A stretch of 64,000 nt of DNA from Bacillota bacterium (GTDB lineage: Bacteria > Bacillota > Clostridia > Peptostreptococcales > Anaerovoracaceae), in NCBI GenBank assembly GCA_029101005.1, contig JAQXQE010000017.1, positions 16,803-80,802 on the forward strand. Direction: 5' to 3'. The notes beneath the pieces were generated by a model. That model had not been told where the DNA came from. It saw only the letters and a list, made by a program, of their open reading frames with translations, and made no database searches. How positions within the stretch are numbered: the first letter of the stretch is position 1; the number at the start of each line of letters is the position of its first letter. Positions 54,185 through 63,797 of the stretch are shown here, in pieces. Both the position numbers and the translations under genes were made by a program.

Positions 54185-55081
54185 ATGGGTCTTTTTGAGA
54201 ACAAATCTACATTCAGACGATTCGTTGACAGTATCACAAATGTAATCGCTGATAAACCGACAATCGACGATGATTTCTACGAGGAACTCGAGGAGTCACT
54301 TGTCATCTCTGACATCGGAATTGACACAGCTGAGCACATCATGGATCAGCTCAAACAGGTTGTTAACAAGAAATACATCACTAAGCCTGAGAGAATCACG
54401 GATGAGCTCAAGGTCATCATTGAGGGGCTCGTAGATAAGGGCGAACGCAACAAGCTCTGCAATGAGACACCTCTTGTTATTCTCATGATTGGAATCAACG
54501 GTGGCGGTAAGACTACATCCATCGGAAAGATTGCCAACAGGCTAAAAGAAAGTGGCAAGAGCGTTATGCTCGCGGCAGCCGACACATTCCGTGCAGCAGC
54601 GGCTGAGCAGCTTGAACTCTGGGGCGAGAGAGTAGGTGTAAGAGTCATCAGACACGAAGAGGGAACAGATCCTTCAGCCGTAATCTATGACGCTATTCAG
54701 TCTGCAAAGGCAAATAAGACTGATGTTCTCATAGTAGATACAGCAGGTAGACTGCAGAATAAGGGTAATCTTATGAAGGAGCTCGAGAAGATGAGCCGCG
54801 TAATCAGCAAGGAATACCCAGAGGCAAAGAGAGAGAATCTCCTGGTACTCGATTCGACAACTGGTAAGAACGCAATCAGCCAGGCGAAGGAGTTCTCAGA
54901 GATTACAGATATAACTGGTATTGTTCTGACTAAGATGGACGGAACAGCCAGAGGTGGAATTTCTATTACAATTTCTGACGAGTTCGATCTTCCTATAAAG
55001 TTCATTGGAATGGGCGAGGGTATGAACGATCTGATCGAGTTTAATGCGAAGGACTTCGCAGGGGGAATTTTTGATGAGTAA
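54185..55081 (+). CDS. ftsY: Signal recognition particle receptor FtsY
   Basis: SRP-family GTPase that docks SRP-ribosome complexes at the membrane. 298 aa, the NG domain only, with no long acidic A domain. G-loop GINGGGKTTSIGKIA (about residues 103-117; GVNGVGKTT in most relatives), ADTFRAAAAEQLE, DTAGRLQNKGNLM and LTKMDGTARGG are all present. GAGGATAAAGA lies before the ATG. The last codons overlap the start of der by 8 bases. Confidence 0.96.
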   Translation: MGLFENKSTFRRFVDSITNVIADKPTIDDDFYEELEESLVISDIGIDTAEHIMDQLKQVVNKKYITKPERITDELKVIIEGLVDKGERNKLCNETPLVILMIGINGGGKTTSIGKIANRLKESGKSVMLAAADTFRAAAAEQLELWGERVGVRVIRHEEGTDPSAVIYDAIQSAKANKTDVLIVDTAGRLQNKGNLMKELEKMSRVISKEYPEAKRENLLVLDSTTGKNAISQAKEFSEITDITGIVLTKMDGTARGGISITISDEFDLPIKFIGMGEGMNDLIEFNAKDFAGGIFDE

Positions 55082-56393
55082 ACCAATACTGGCCGTAGTA
55101 GGCCGACCAAATGTAGGCAAATCAACTTTCTTCAACAGAATTATCGGCGAGAGAAGAGCCATCGTTGAGGATAAGCCGGGCGTAACAAGAGATAGAATCT
55201 ATGCTGAGGCAGAGTGGAATGGCAAAGAGTTCGCCATCATCGATACTGGCGGAATCGAGGCTAAGACTGACGATACTATTCTCGCACAGATGAGAGATCA
55301 GGCTGTCATTGCTATGGATATGGCTGACGTAATCATCTTTATGGTAGATGGTAAGGAAGGTCTCACAACTGCTGATAGAGACGTTGCAACAATGCTTAGA
55401 CGAACAGGTAAGGAAGTAATCCTTGTTGTTAACAAGGTTGATGTACCTGAGAGAATCTACGACAATATCTATGATTTCTATGAGCTCGGATTCGGTGAGC
55501 CTGTAGCAATCAGTTCAGTTAATATGCTCAATCTTGGAGATCTTCTCGACAGAGTAATCGAGAGTTTCCCAGATGACTGCTATGAGGAAGAGGATACTGT
55601 TAAGATTGCCATCATCGGTAAGCCAAATGTTGGCAAGTCTTCAATGGTTAATGCACTTACACAGGAGAACAGAGTTATCGTATCACCAATTGCTGGTACA
55701 ACAAGAGACTCAATCGATACTCCATTCGAGTACAATGGCAACAAGTATACTCTTATCGATACTGCTGGACTCAGAAGAAAGAGCAAGGTATACGATAATA
55801 TCGAGCGTTACTCAGTAATCAGAGCCGTTGCTGCTGTAGAGCGTTGCGACGTCTGTGTTCTGATGATTGACGCAGTTGAGGGACTTACAGAGCAGGATAA
55901 GAAGATCGCTGGAATTGCACACGAGGCAGGTAAGGGTCTTCTCATCGTTGTAAATAAGTGGGACCTCATTGAGAAAGAAACGAACACAATGAGAGACTAC
56001 GAGAGAGCTATCAAAGCGGAGCTTCTTTTCGCTTCATATGCTCCAGTACTCTTCACATCTGTTGTGACAAAGAAGCGTATCTACGATGTAATCGACAAGT
56101 GCGAGATGATTCAGAACATGCGCTCATTCAGAATTACAACAGGTAAGCTGAACAGCATCATCGAGGATGCAGTAATGATGAGACAGCCACCACAAGACAA
56201 GGGAAGACGTCTCAAGATCTACTATGCTACACAAGTTGGAGTACAGCCACCTGTATTCAGCTTTAATATTAACGATAAGAAGCTCATGCATTTCTCATAT
56301 GCTAGATATCTCGAGAATAAGATCAGAGATGCATATGGATTCGAAGGAACTTCTATCAAGTTCACATATAAAGAGAAACGAGGTGAGAACTAA
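55074..56393 (+). CDS. der: Ribosome biogenesis GTPase Der (EngA)
   Basis: Two-GTPase-domain protein for late 50S assembly. 439 aa from the ATG at 55074; the track's ATG at 55044 lies within ftsY, and GGGGG sits about 8 bases before 55074. G1 of the first domain is GRPNVGKSTFFNR (about residues 9-21), G1 of the second GKPNVGKSSMVN (about 183-194), each with its own NKxD (NKVD, NKWD), then a C-terminal KH-like domain ending IKFTYKEKRG. The stop overlaps the next ATG by one base (TAATG). Confidence 0.97.
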   Translation: MSKPILAVVGRPNVGKSTFFNRIIGERRAIVEDKPGVTRDRIYAEAEWNGKEFAIIDTGGIEAKTDDTILAQMRDQAVIAMDMADVIIFMVDGKEGLTTADRDVATMLRRTGKEVILVVNKVDVPERIYDNIYDFYELGFGEPVAISSVNMLNLGDLLDRVIESFPDDCYEEEDTVKIAIIGKPNVGKSSMVNALTQENRVIVSPIAGTTRDSIDTPFEYNGNKYTLIDTAGLRRKSKVYDNIERYSVIRAVAAVERCDVCVLMIDAVEGLTEQDKKIAGIAHEAGKGLLIVVNKWDLIEKETNTMRDYERAIKAELLFASYAPVLFTSVVTKKRIYDVIDKCEMIQNMRSFRITTGKLNSIIEDAVMMRQPPQDKGRRLKIYYATQVGVQPPVFSFNINDKKLMHFSYARYLENKIRDAYGFEGTSIKFTYKEKRGEN

Positions 56394-58165
56394 TGCCTAG
56401 TTACGCAAATCTTATTATTATTGGACTTATCGCATACCTTATGGGTTGCGTATCTCCATCAATTATTCTTGGAAATATTGCCGGAGTTAACATCAAGAAA
56501 GAGGGTAGTGGTAACGCTGGAACAACTAACACACTTAGAGTTCTCGGCGCTAAGCCAGCTATCATCGTACTCGTAGTTGATATCCTGAAGGGATTCATCG
56601 CGGTAAAAATCGGATCAGGTATTGCCGGCGAGATGGGTTCTATCGTAGCTTTCCTCTGTGTTGTAGTAGGACACGTATTCCCTGTCTTCTACAAGTTCAA
56701 GGGAGGTAAGGGTGTTGCAACCTGTCTTGGAGCTGCCTTTGCAGTTGACTTTGCTAGTGCCTTCGCACTTCTTCTGATTGCAGTTATCATAGCTGCATCA
56801 ACAAGAAAGATGTCTGTAGGTTCAATTCTTGCAGCTGCATCATATCCAGTACTTTGCTGGTTCTACCTGAAGGCATATCCTAACTATATGTATATGGCAA
56901 TTGCTATTGCACTCTTTGTTATCTTCAACCACAGAGACAATATCAAGAGACTCATCAAGCATGAGGAGCCTGATCTCGACTTCTCTAAGATTGCTGCGAA
57001 GCTCGGAATGAACAAGACTGAGGCAGAGCCAGTTGCAACTGAAGTCGTAGCAGAGCCAGTTGCAACAGTACTAGTTGCCGCTTCAAACCCTGTACATGAA
57101 GAGTTCGCTGAGCCTGAACCAGTTGACTACTATGAGGGAATTAAGGTTCCTAAGCTCAAGGCTAATGAGAAGAAGAATATCTCAGTAATCGGTAATGGAA
57201 GCTTTGGTACTGCGATTGCCAATGTAATCGTTCACAACGGACACAAGGTTACTGTATACGGAAGAAATAAAGAAGACATCGAGATGATGGCTGAGACAAA
57301 TATGAACGAGAAGTATCTCCCATATGTAATTCTCAGCGATAAGATCAAATATACTAACGTACTCAAGACAGCTGTAAGTAACAGAGATGTTGTTATCTTT
57401 GCTGTTCCTGCACAGAGTTTCAGAGCAGTTTCTAAGAAGGCTTCTAGATATCTCAAGGATGGTGCTGTTGTGGTTAACCTTGCGAAGGGTATCGAGCAAG
57501 GCACACTCAACAGTATGGCAGAGATCGCCGCAGAGACAATGCCAAAGGCTAAGTATGTAGCTCTCTCAGGTCCTTCACACGCAGAGGAGGTAGTAAGAAA
57601 TTATCCAGCTGCCCTCGTTGCTGCTTCGAAGGATAAGGATGCTGCAAAGCTAGTTCAGGATGTACTCATGAACGATAAGGTTAGAATATACACTCACGAG
57701 GATATCGTTGGTGTTGAGCTCGGTGGAGCTGTTAAGAACGTAATCGCAATTGCTACAGGTATCTCTGATGGAATGAAATTCGGTAACAATGCTAGAGCAG
57801 CTCTTATGACAAGAGCTACACATGAGATTTCTAAGCTCGGTAAGGCAATCGGTGCTGATGAGAAGACTTTTGCGGGACTTACTGGTATCGGTGACCTCAT
57901 CGTAACATGCTCAACTAATCTCTCAAGAAATAGAAGATGTGGACTTTTCATCGGTCTCGGACTTACACCAGAGGAGGCTGTTGATAAGGTTGGTTCAACT
58001 GTTGAGGGATTCTACACAGCACAGGCTGCTAAGGAGCTTGCTGACAAGTACGAGGTAGAGATGCCAATCGTACAGGTAGTATACAGCGTACTTAAGGGAG
58101 ATCTCACACCAAGTGAAGCCCTCGATTCACTGATGACAAGAGACAAGAAGGAAGAAACAAAGTAA
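56393..58165 (+). CDS. plsY-gpsA: Fusion of glycerol-3-phosphate acyltransferase (PlsY) and glycerol-3-phosphate dehydrogenase (GpsA)
   Basis: 590-residue fusion of two enzymes that act in sequence. Residues 1-195 are a complete PlsY: membrane segments with SGNAGTTNTLRVLG and FKGGKGVATCLG, motifs of acyl-phosphate-dependent acyl transfer. Residues about 195-262 are a linker with an Ala/Val/Glu repeat (AEPVAT twice). Residues about 262-590 are a full-length GpsA: NAD(P) site GNGSFGTAIA, NLAKGIE, LSGPSHAEEV and GGAVKNVIAIATGI with the catalytic Lys. The chain would reduce DHAP to G3P and acylate it at the membrane. The reading frame is open through the junction with no stop. In most Firmicutes plsY and gpsA are separate neighbouring genes after der. 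Confidence 0.95.
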   Translation: MPSYANLIIIGLIAYLMGCVSPSIILGNIAGVNIKKEGSGNAGTTNTLRVLGAKPAIIVLVVDILKGFIAVKIGSGIAGEMGSIVAFLCVVVGHVFPVFYKFKGGKGVATCLGAAFAVDFASAFALLLIAVIIAASTRKMSVGSILAAASYPVLCWFYLKAYPNYMYMAIAIALFVIFNHRDNIKRLIKHEEPDLDFSKIAAKLGMNKTEAEPVATEVVAEPVATVLVAASNPVHEEFAEPEPVDYYEGIKVPKLKANEKKNISVIGNGSFGTAIANVIVHNGHKVTVYGRNKEDIEMMAETNMNEKYLPYVILSDKIKYTNVLKTAVSNRDVVIFAVPAQSFRAVSKKASRYLKDGAVVVNLAKGIEQGTLNSMAEIAAETMPKAKYVALSGPSHAEEVVRNYPAALVAASKDKDAAKLVQDVLMNDKVRIYTHEDIVGVELGGAVKNVIAIATGISDGMKFGNNARAALMTRATHEISKLGKAIGADEKTFAGLTGIGDLIVTCSTNLSRNRRCGLFIGLGLTPEEAVDKVGSTVEGFYTAQAAKELADKYEVEMPIVQVVYSVLKGDLTPSEALDSLMTRDKKEETK

Positions 58166-58167
58166 TA

Positions 58168-59496
58168 ATGAGCAAGAGCTATCATATTATCACTTATGGA
58201 TGCCAGATGAATGAGCACGACTCTGAGAATCTTGCGGGAATGCTCGAGGCTGAAGGATATGAGTTTGTTGAAGATCCATATGCTGCAGATCTGGTGATTA
58301 TGAATACATGCAGCGTCAGAGAGAATGCGGATAAGAGATTCTTCGGCGTACTTGGACAGTTCAAGAAGCTTAAGAAGATCAGACCTGACTTCATTCTCTG
58401 TGTATGCGGCTGTATGCCACAGCAGCCAAGAGTTGTTGAGGAGATTAAGAAGAGTTTCGCATGGGTTGATATCATCTTCGGAACTCAGAACATTGCCAAG
58501 TTCCCTGAGCTTCTGCATCAGAGAGTAACAACTGGCAAGAAACAGTACTCAATTATCAAAGATAATCCTGTAGTTGAAGAGCATCTTGAGCCTAAGCGTC
58601 TCTATAAGCACAAGGCTCTCGTTAATATCACATACGGATGTGACAATTTCTGCACTTATTGCATCGTTCCTTACACAAGAGGAAGAGAGAAGAGCAGAAC
58701 CGTTAAGGACGTAAGATGTGAGATTGAGAAGCTCGTTGCTGATGGTGTTAAGGAAGTAATGCTTCTCGGTCAGAATGTTGATTCATTCAAAGATCCGGGA
58801 ACAGGAGAGAGATTTGCTGATCTCATCAGAAGTCTTAACAAGGTTGAAGGTCTTGAGAGAATCAGATTCATGACTTCTCACCCTAAGGATATCTCTGACG
58901 ATATGATCAGCTGCTTCACAAGCTGTGATAAGCTCTGTCATAATATACATCTCCCTGTGCAGTGCGGAAGTGACCGCGTTCTGAAGAGAATGAACAGACA
59001 TTATGACAGAGCAAAGTATATGTCTATCATCGCAAAGCTCAGAGAGGAGTGCCCGGACATCACAATCTCAACTGATATTATTGTGGGCTTCCCAGGAGAG
59101 ACTGAGGAAGACTTCGAGCAGACACTCTCTCTCGTTAACGAGGTAGAGTACGACTCAGCCTTCACTTTTATCTACTCACCTAGAGAAGGAACTCCAGCTG
59201 CACGCTACGAGGACCAGATTCCTGAAGAAATCAAGCACGAGAGATTCGACCGTCTGGTTGATGACATCAACAGAATCTCACTTGAGAAGAATCTCCAGTA
59301 TCAGGGCAAGACCTATGATGTTCTCGTTGAGGGCAGAAGCAAGACTGACGATGGTGCCTGGGCTGGAAGAACTAATGGATTTAAGCTTGTTAACTTCACA
59401 GCACCTGAGGAGATGGGAAAGCTCGATGGTAAGACTGTCAAAGTTGAAATTACTGAAGCCAAGACATTCAGTCTGTACGGCGTGATTGCTGAATAG
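58168..59496 (+). CDS. miaB: tRNA-2-methylthio-N6-isopentenyladenosine synthase MiaB
   Basis: Radical-SAM methylthiotransferase acting on i6A37 of tRNA. 442 aa: N-terminal UPF0004 domain with the auxiliary-cluster Cys residues (YGCQMNEHDSE at about residues 10-20, NTCSVRENADKRFFG, CVCGCMPQ), radical-SAM site CDNFCTYC (CxxxCxxC, about 157-164) and a C-terminal TRAM domain. It begins 2 bases after the fusion gene. No miaA is in the window. Confidence 0.96.
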   Translation: MSKSYHIITYGCQMNEHDSENLAGMLEAEGYEFVEDPYAADLVIMNTCSVRENADKRFFGVLGQFKKLKKIRPDFILCVCGCMPQQPRVVEEIKKSFAWVDIIFGTQNIAKFPELLHQRVTTGKKQYSIIKDNPVVEEHLEPKRLYKHKALVNITYGCDNFCTYCIVPYTRGREKSRTVKDVRCEIEKLVADGVKEVMLLGQNVDSFKDPGTGERFADLIRSLNKVEGLERIRFMTSHPKDISDDMISCFTSCDKLCHNIHLPVQCGSDRVLKRMNRHYDRAKYMSIIAKLREECPDITISTDIIVGFPGETEEDFEQTLSLVNEVEYDSAFTFIYSPREGTPAARYEDQIPEEIKHERFDRLVDDINRISLEKNLQYQGKTYDVLVEGRSKTDDGAWAGRTNGFKLVNFTAPEEMGKLDGKTVKVEITEAKTFSLYGVIAE

Positions 59497-59514
59497 CAAT
59501 GTTTAGGAGCATTA

Positions 59515-60996
59515 ATGCACGAAATTCTAAGAATGATAATTGAATTCATGACTGTTGGGCACATAATGACTATTATTTATGTGCTCAATTTCATTATTGC
59601 TCTTTTTGTCATTTTCGTTGATAGAAAGAGTCCGACGGCTACTATGGCCTGGGTAATGATTCTCTTCATCGTTCCGGTTGTTGGTCTTGTATTCTACGTA
59701 GTATTCTCTCAGAATATTGCAAGGCTCAAGATTGATAAGATATCTCCTGATGAGATGCGAATTAACACGTATATTCGTGAAGAGCAGATAAGACAGCTCA
59801 ATTCTGTCCACCTCGCGAACTATAGTGCGATTCTCGATAAATGGAAGACTATGGTTATGCTCAATCTCGATTATGCGAATTCCTATCTTACTGCCAATGA
59901 GAAGGTTGAGATCATCGATGACGGAAGACTCAAATTCGAGAGAATGTTCGAGGATATCAGAAATGCCAGGGAGAGCGTTGAGGTATGCTACTTCATCATC
60001 AAGAATGATAATGTCGGTCGCAAGCTTATCAAGCTTCTAACTATGAAGGCTCAGGAGGGCGTACAGGTCAGACTTCTTATGGATGCTGCTGGAAGCAAGT
60101 CCATTACACCTCGTATGCTCAATGCGTTCAAGGCTGCCGGTGGTGAATATGCGTACTACTTCAAGCCTAAGTTCAGATATATGAATCTCAGAATCAATTA
60201 CCGTAATCACCGTAAGATTGTAGTAATTGATCACAAGATTGGATATGTGGGTGGCTTCAATGTCGCTAAGGAATATGTTGGACTCAAGAAGAAATTCGGA
60301 TATTGGAGAGACACTCATATTCGTCTGATAGGAGATGCTGTAATCACTCTCAATCTCAGATTCCTCCTTGATTGGAGATATGCATCTGGCAAGAAAGTTG
60401 ACTTCGTTGAAACATTCAAGAATCATCCTATTACAGAATCAGACGGAGATATTCCAATTCAGATTGTTTCAAGCGGCCCTAATTCTCCAAGACAGGAGAT
60501 TAAGCTGGGCATGATGAAGATGATTACTGGTGCCACTGAGAGCATCATGATTCAGACACCATATCTCGTTCCCGATGATGCTATGATGGAATCCCTCCTC
60601 ATGGCAGCCAAATCAGGCGTCGATGTGAGAATCATGATACCTTGCATGCCAGATCATCCATTCGTATACAGAACTACACTTCTCAATGCCGGTATGCTCC
60701 TCGAAGAAGGTGCAAAAGTCTATATCTACGAGAACGGCTTCCTGCATGCTAAGACACTCTGCGTAGATGGAGAGGTGTGCACAGTCGGTTCTGCTAACTT
60801 CGATAATAGAAGCTTCAAGCTGAACTTCGAGACAAATGCTTTCATATATGACGAAGATGTAACGAAGAGAATGGAGAAATTCTTCGAAAGAGACCTCAAG
60901 TACTGCAGAGAATATACGCTTGAGGATCGAAAGAATATATCAATCAAAGAGAAGTTCCTTGAATCAATATCAAGACTTCTTACAGAAATTCTTTAA
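59515..60996 (+). CDS. cls: Cardiolipin synthase
   Basis: Phospholipase-D-family membrane enzyme joining two phosphatidylglycerol molecules. 493 aa: two N-terminal transmembrane helices (about residues 16-38 and 43-65), then two HKD motifs, NYRNHRKIVVIDHKIGYVGG (first, about 226-245) and FLHAKTLCVDGEVCTVGSAN (second, about 409-428). Substrates derive from the CdsA product. It lies between miaB and the MurT-like gene, with short gaps and no terminator. Confidence 0.93.
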   Translation: MHEILRMIIEFMTVGHIMTIIYVLNFIIALFVIFVDRKSPTATMAWVMILFIVPVVGLVFYVVFSQNIARLKIDKISPDEMRINTYIREEQIRQLNSVHLANYSAILDKWKTMVMLNLDYANSYLTANEKVEIIDDGRLKFERMFEDIRNARESVEVCYFIIKNDNVGRKLIKLLTMKAQEGVQVRLLMDAAGSKSITPRMLNAFKAAGGEYAYYFKPKFRYMNLRINYRNHRKIVVIDHKIGYVGGFNVAKEYVGLKKKFGYWRDTHIRLIGDAVITLNLRFLLDWRYASGKKVDFVETFKNHPITESDGDIPIQIVSSGPNSPRQEIKLGMMKMITGATESIMIQTPYLVPDDAMMESLLMAAKSGVDVRIMIPCMPDHPFVYRTTLLNAGMLLEEGAKVYIYENGFLHAKTLCVDGEVCTVGSANFDNRSFKLNFETNAFIYDEDVTKRMEKFFERDLKYCREYTLEDRKNISIKEKFLESISRLLTEIL

Positions 60997-61010
60997 GAGG
61001 AGACTTAGAG

Positions 61011-62405
61011 ATGCTTAGATACTATATCGCACTTTGGGCAGCTAAACTGTCGCTTATTGCTCTTAAGATCACAAAGCACAATGGAACAAATTTCCCTGGA
61101 ATTGTTGCACTGAGAATCTGCCCAGACTTCCTTAAGCGCATTGCAAAGCCTGAGACTATCATCGGTGTAACAGGAACTAATGGCAAGACAACAACCAGCA
61201 ATCTCATAAAGGATGCTCTCGCGGTAAAAGGCGTTCGCGTTCTCTCTAACAGCCACGGAAGTAACATTGCCTCAGGTGTCGCTACATCGTTCATGAACGG
61301 TGTCAACATCTTCGGCAAGTGTAAGTATAAGATGGCAGTCCTTGAGATTGACGAGAGATCTGTAACGAGATTCTTCCCAGCATTCCAGCCTGACTATCTC
61401 ATCATTAACAATCTCACAAGAGATTCAATCATGAGAAATGGTCATCCTGAGTATATTGCCGGAATTCTCACTAAAGAGATGCCAGCCAAGACAAAGCTCA
61501 TCATCAATGGAGATGATCTCATTGCCTGCTCAGTAGCACCCGATAACGAGCGTAAGTACTTCGGAATCGACAGAATGGATACTGATGTTACAGAATGCAT
61601 CAATCTCATCAATGATATGATGAGCTGTCCTCAATGCAACGAGATGCTCAAGTATGAGTACCTGAGATATCACCATATCGGTAAGGCATATTGCCCAGCA
61701 TGTGGTTTCAAATCACCTGAGTGTGACTACCTAGGTGTTGATGCTGATACTGACGCTATGACAATCAGCGTAAGAGAGAAAGCGAATTCTGCAAACGAGG
61801 CTATCAAGTATAAGATTATCAATGATAGCGTATTCAATATCTACAATGTTGTTGCTCTTGTGGCACTTCTCAGAGAGATTGGTTACTGTGCGGAGGACGT
61901 GCAGGAGATGCTCGACGGAATAGAGATCGTAAAGACACGATTCAACGAGAAGCGCATCGGAAGCTATACTTTTATCAGACAGATGTCGAAGGAGAAGAAT
62001 GCTCTCGCATCAACTAGAGTATTCGACTATGTTTCAACTAGACCTGGTGACAAGGAACTTGTTCTGATGATGAACTGCCTTGGCGACACAAAGACATGGT
62101 CAGAGAATATGTGCTGGTTGTACGACTGCGACTTCGAATTCCTGAATAATGACAGCATCAAGAATATCATCGTTACTGGTGAGAGATCGAAGGACTACTA
62201 CCTGAGACTTAAGTACGCGGGAGTACCTGATGAGAGAATCACAATCGTTCCTAACGAGAGGGATATTCCGAGTGGACTTAAGCTTTTCCCTGAATCTAAT
62301 GTATATCTCTTCTATGGAACTGACTCACTCGAGCTCTCATATGTGATTGCGGATGCTATCGAAGAAACTATGAGAAATAAAGTTGCTGAAGGAGGGAACA
62401 GATAA
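61011..62405 (+). CDS. murT: MurT-like Mur ligase (lipid II amidation family), diverged
   Basis: 464-residue Mur-ligase-fold protein of the MurT type. ATP loop GVTGTNGKTTTSNL (about residues 53-66), NNLTRDSIMRNG, a four-Cys zinc ribbon (CPQCNEML … YCPACGF, about 206-236) and WLYDCDFEFLNND in the C-terminal domain are all MurT-like. In S. aureus and pneumococcus MurT works with GatD to amidate D-iGlu of lipid II. Here the segment usually reading about KNPAG is KNALAS and the NDN-ADG-D region is NCLGDTKT, so it is clearly diverged. Its stop overlaps the GatD-like ATG. Substrate may differ from lipid II. Confidence 0.82.
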   Translation: MLRYYIALWAAKLSLIALKITKHNGTNFPGIVALRICPDFLKRIAKPETIIGVTGTNGKTTTSNLIKDALAVKGVRVLSNSHGSNIASGVATSFMNGVNIFGKCKYKMAVLEIDERSVTRFFPAFQPDYLIINNLTRDSIMRNGHPEYIAGILTKEMPAKTKLIINGDDLIACSVAPDNERKYFGIDRMDTDVTECINLINDMMSCPQCNEMLKYEYLRYHHIGKAYCPACGFKSPECDYLGVDADTDAMTISVREKANSANEAIKYKIINDSVFNIYNVVALVALLREIGYCAEDVQEMLDGIEIVKTRFNEKRIGSYTFIRQMSKEKNALASTRVFDYVSTRPGDKELVLMMNCLGDTKTWSENMCWLYDCDFEFLNNDSIKNIIVTGERSKDYYLRLKYAGVPDERITIVPNERDIPSGLKLFPESNVYLFYGTDSLELSYVIADAIEETMRNKVAEGGNR

Positions 62406-63139
62406 TGAGAATTGAAGTGTTATATCCAGAGATCTGTAATCTCTTTGGCGAACTCGGTAATATCAGATGCCTCAAGGAGTCAATGCCTGAAGCAGAGATT
62501 ATCGAGACTCATATCAAGGATAAGCCGCGTTTCCTCGATGAGGATGTGAATCTTGTGTATATGGGAACCATGACAGAGCGTTCACAGATTATGGTTATCG
62601 AGGCACTTAAGCCTTATAAGGATAGAATAAAGGATAGAATCCACGAGGGTCTGCCAATGCTCGTAACTGGCAATGCTATTGAGGTTTTTGGTAAGGATAT
62701 CATAGAGGATGATGTGAAGGTGACTGAGGGCATTGGACTATTCAATTTCGAGTCAAGAAGATCATCAATTCACAGAGTTAACCATCTATACGTGGGTGAC
62801 TTCAAGGTTTCAGATACTGAAGTAATTAAGGTCGCTGGCTTCAAGTCACTCTTCGGATATGCATATGGACCTGCTTTCGAGTGTAAACTTTTCGATACGG
62901 TTCTCGGTTATGGTGCTAATGAGGAAATTAAGGAAGAGGGAATCAGATGCCATAACTTCATGGCAACTTATTTGACTGGTCCGCTTCTCATTCTCAATCC
63001 GCCTTTCGCTCAGTGGCTCATGAGAGAGATTATGGGCGCTAAGGACGCAGTTCCAGCACATTATGAAGCTGCTATGGAAGCATATAACTACAGAATTGAG
63101 GAATACTTGAGACCTGGCAAGGGCTTCATATATCACTAG
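62405..63139 (+). CDS. GatD-like glutamine amidotransferase homologue without catalytic Cys/His
   Basis: 244-residue class-I amidotransferase-fold protein, coupled to murT by overlap (TAATG). It aligns by eye with GatD along its length: the opening IEVLYPEICNLFGELGNIRCLK, GLPMLVTGNAIEVFGK, FMATYLTGPLLILNPPF. The nucleophile elbow, ICGGYQ in GatD, reads VTGNAIE, so Cys is replaced by Gly. The catalytic His of GTYLHGP is Thr in ATYLTGP. The GFENHGGR-type substrate segment is also lost (GFKSLFGYAYG). Glutaminase activity is therefore not expected; it may be a structural partner, use free ammonia, or have a new role. Frame and length are normal, so it is not a pseudogene. Confidence 0.8.
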   Translation: MRIEVLYPEICNLFGELGNIRCLKESMPEAEIIETHIKDKPRFLDEDVNLVYMGTMTERSQIMVIEALKPYKDRIKDRIHEGLPMLVTGNAIEVFGKDIIEDDVKVTEGIGLFNFESRRSSIHRVNHLYVGDFKVSDTEVIKVAGFKSLFGYAYGPAFECKLFDTVLGYGANEEIKEEGIRCHNFMATYLTGPLLILNPPFAQWLMREIMGAKDAVPAHYEAAMEAYNYRIEEYLRPGKGFIYH

Positions 63140-63148
63140 GAGGTGTGA

Positions 63149-63772
63149 ATGGATTCAATTTTGATTAAGATTCTTTCGCTTCCTGGAATAATTGTGGGAT
63201 TGTCATTCCATGAGGCTGCTCATGCTTATGTGTCGCATAAGCTCGGCGATCCGACACCAAAGGCTCAGGGCAGACTTACACTGAACCCGCTTGCACACAT
63301 TGATGTAATCGGTTTCATCGCACTGCTTCTCTGCGGTTTCGGTTGGGGTAAGCCGGTAATGATTGATAACAGATATTATAGGAGACCGAGAAGAGATGAG
63401 TTCTTGGTATCTATTGCGGGTGTTGTAACAAACCTAGCTCTTGCAATCGTTCTCGCGGGTGTGTCAGGTATGATATATAAGTCATATCTTGCAAGCCATT
63501 CACAGCTGATGGAGTATCTGTTCTACATATTCTTCTATGCTATGACAATTAATCTCTGTCTTATGGTGTTCAACCTTATTCCAGTTCCACCACTTGATGG
63601 ATGGGGAATTGTTACACAGCTGTTCAACCTTAGACAGAAGAGTTGGTATTACAATTTGTACAAATATGGATCAGTGATTCTGATACTGCTCGTATTTCTG
63701 AATGTAACGGACTACATACTTACACCAGGTATCAGCATAATGAGCAACTTGCTTATGAGTATATTCTTCTAG
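63149..63772 (+). CDS. Site-2-type membrane protease (M50, YwhC-like)
   Basis: 207-residue compact intramembrane metalloprotease without a PDZ domain. HEAAHAYVSHKLGDPTPKAQGR holds the zinc motif HEAAH (about residues 21-25), then RLTLNPLAHID, GWGKPVMID, and NLIPVPPLDGWGI (the second catalytic motif, Asp). Four to five transmembrane helices. AGGAGG lies before the ATG. A second, PDZ-bearing relative is encoded at 16956. Substrate unknown. Last gene before a strong terminator. Confidence 0.92.
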   Translation: MDSILIKILSLPGIIVGLSFHEAAHAYVSHKLGDPTPKAQGRLTLNPLAHIDVIGFIALLLCGFGWGKPVMIDNRYYRRPRRDEFLVSIAGVVTNLALAIVLAGVSGMIYKSYLASHSQLMEYLFYIFFYAMTINLCLMVFNLIPVPPLDGWGIVTQLFNLRQKSWYYNLYKYGSVILILLVFLNVTDYILTPGISIMSNLLMSIFF

Positions 63773-63797
63773 AATTGCTGTCTGACGAGGTATAACT

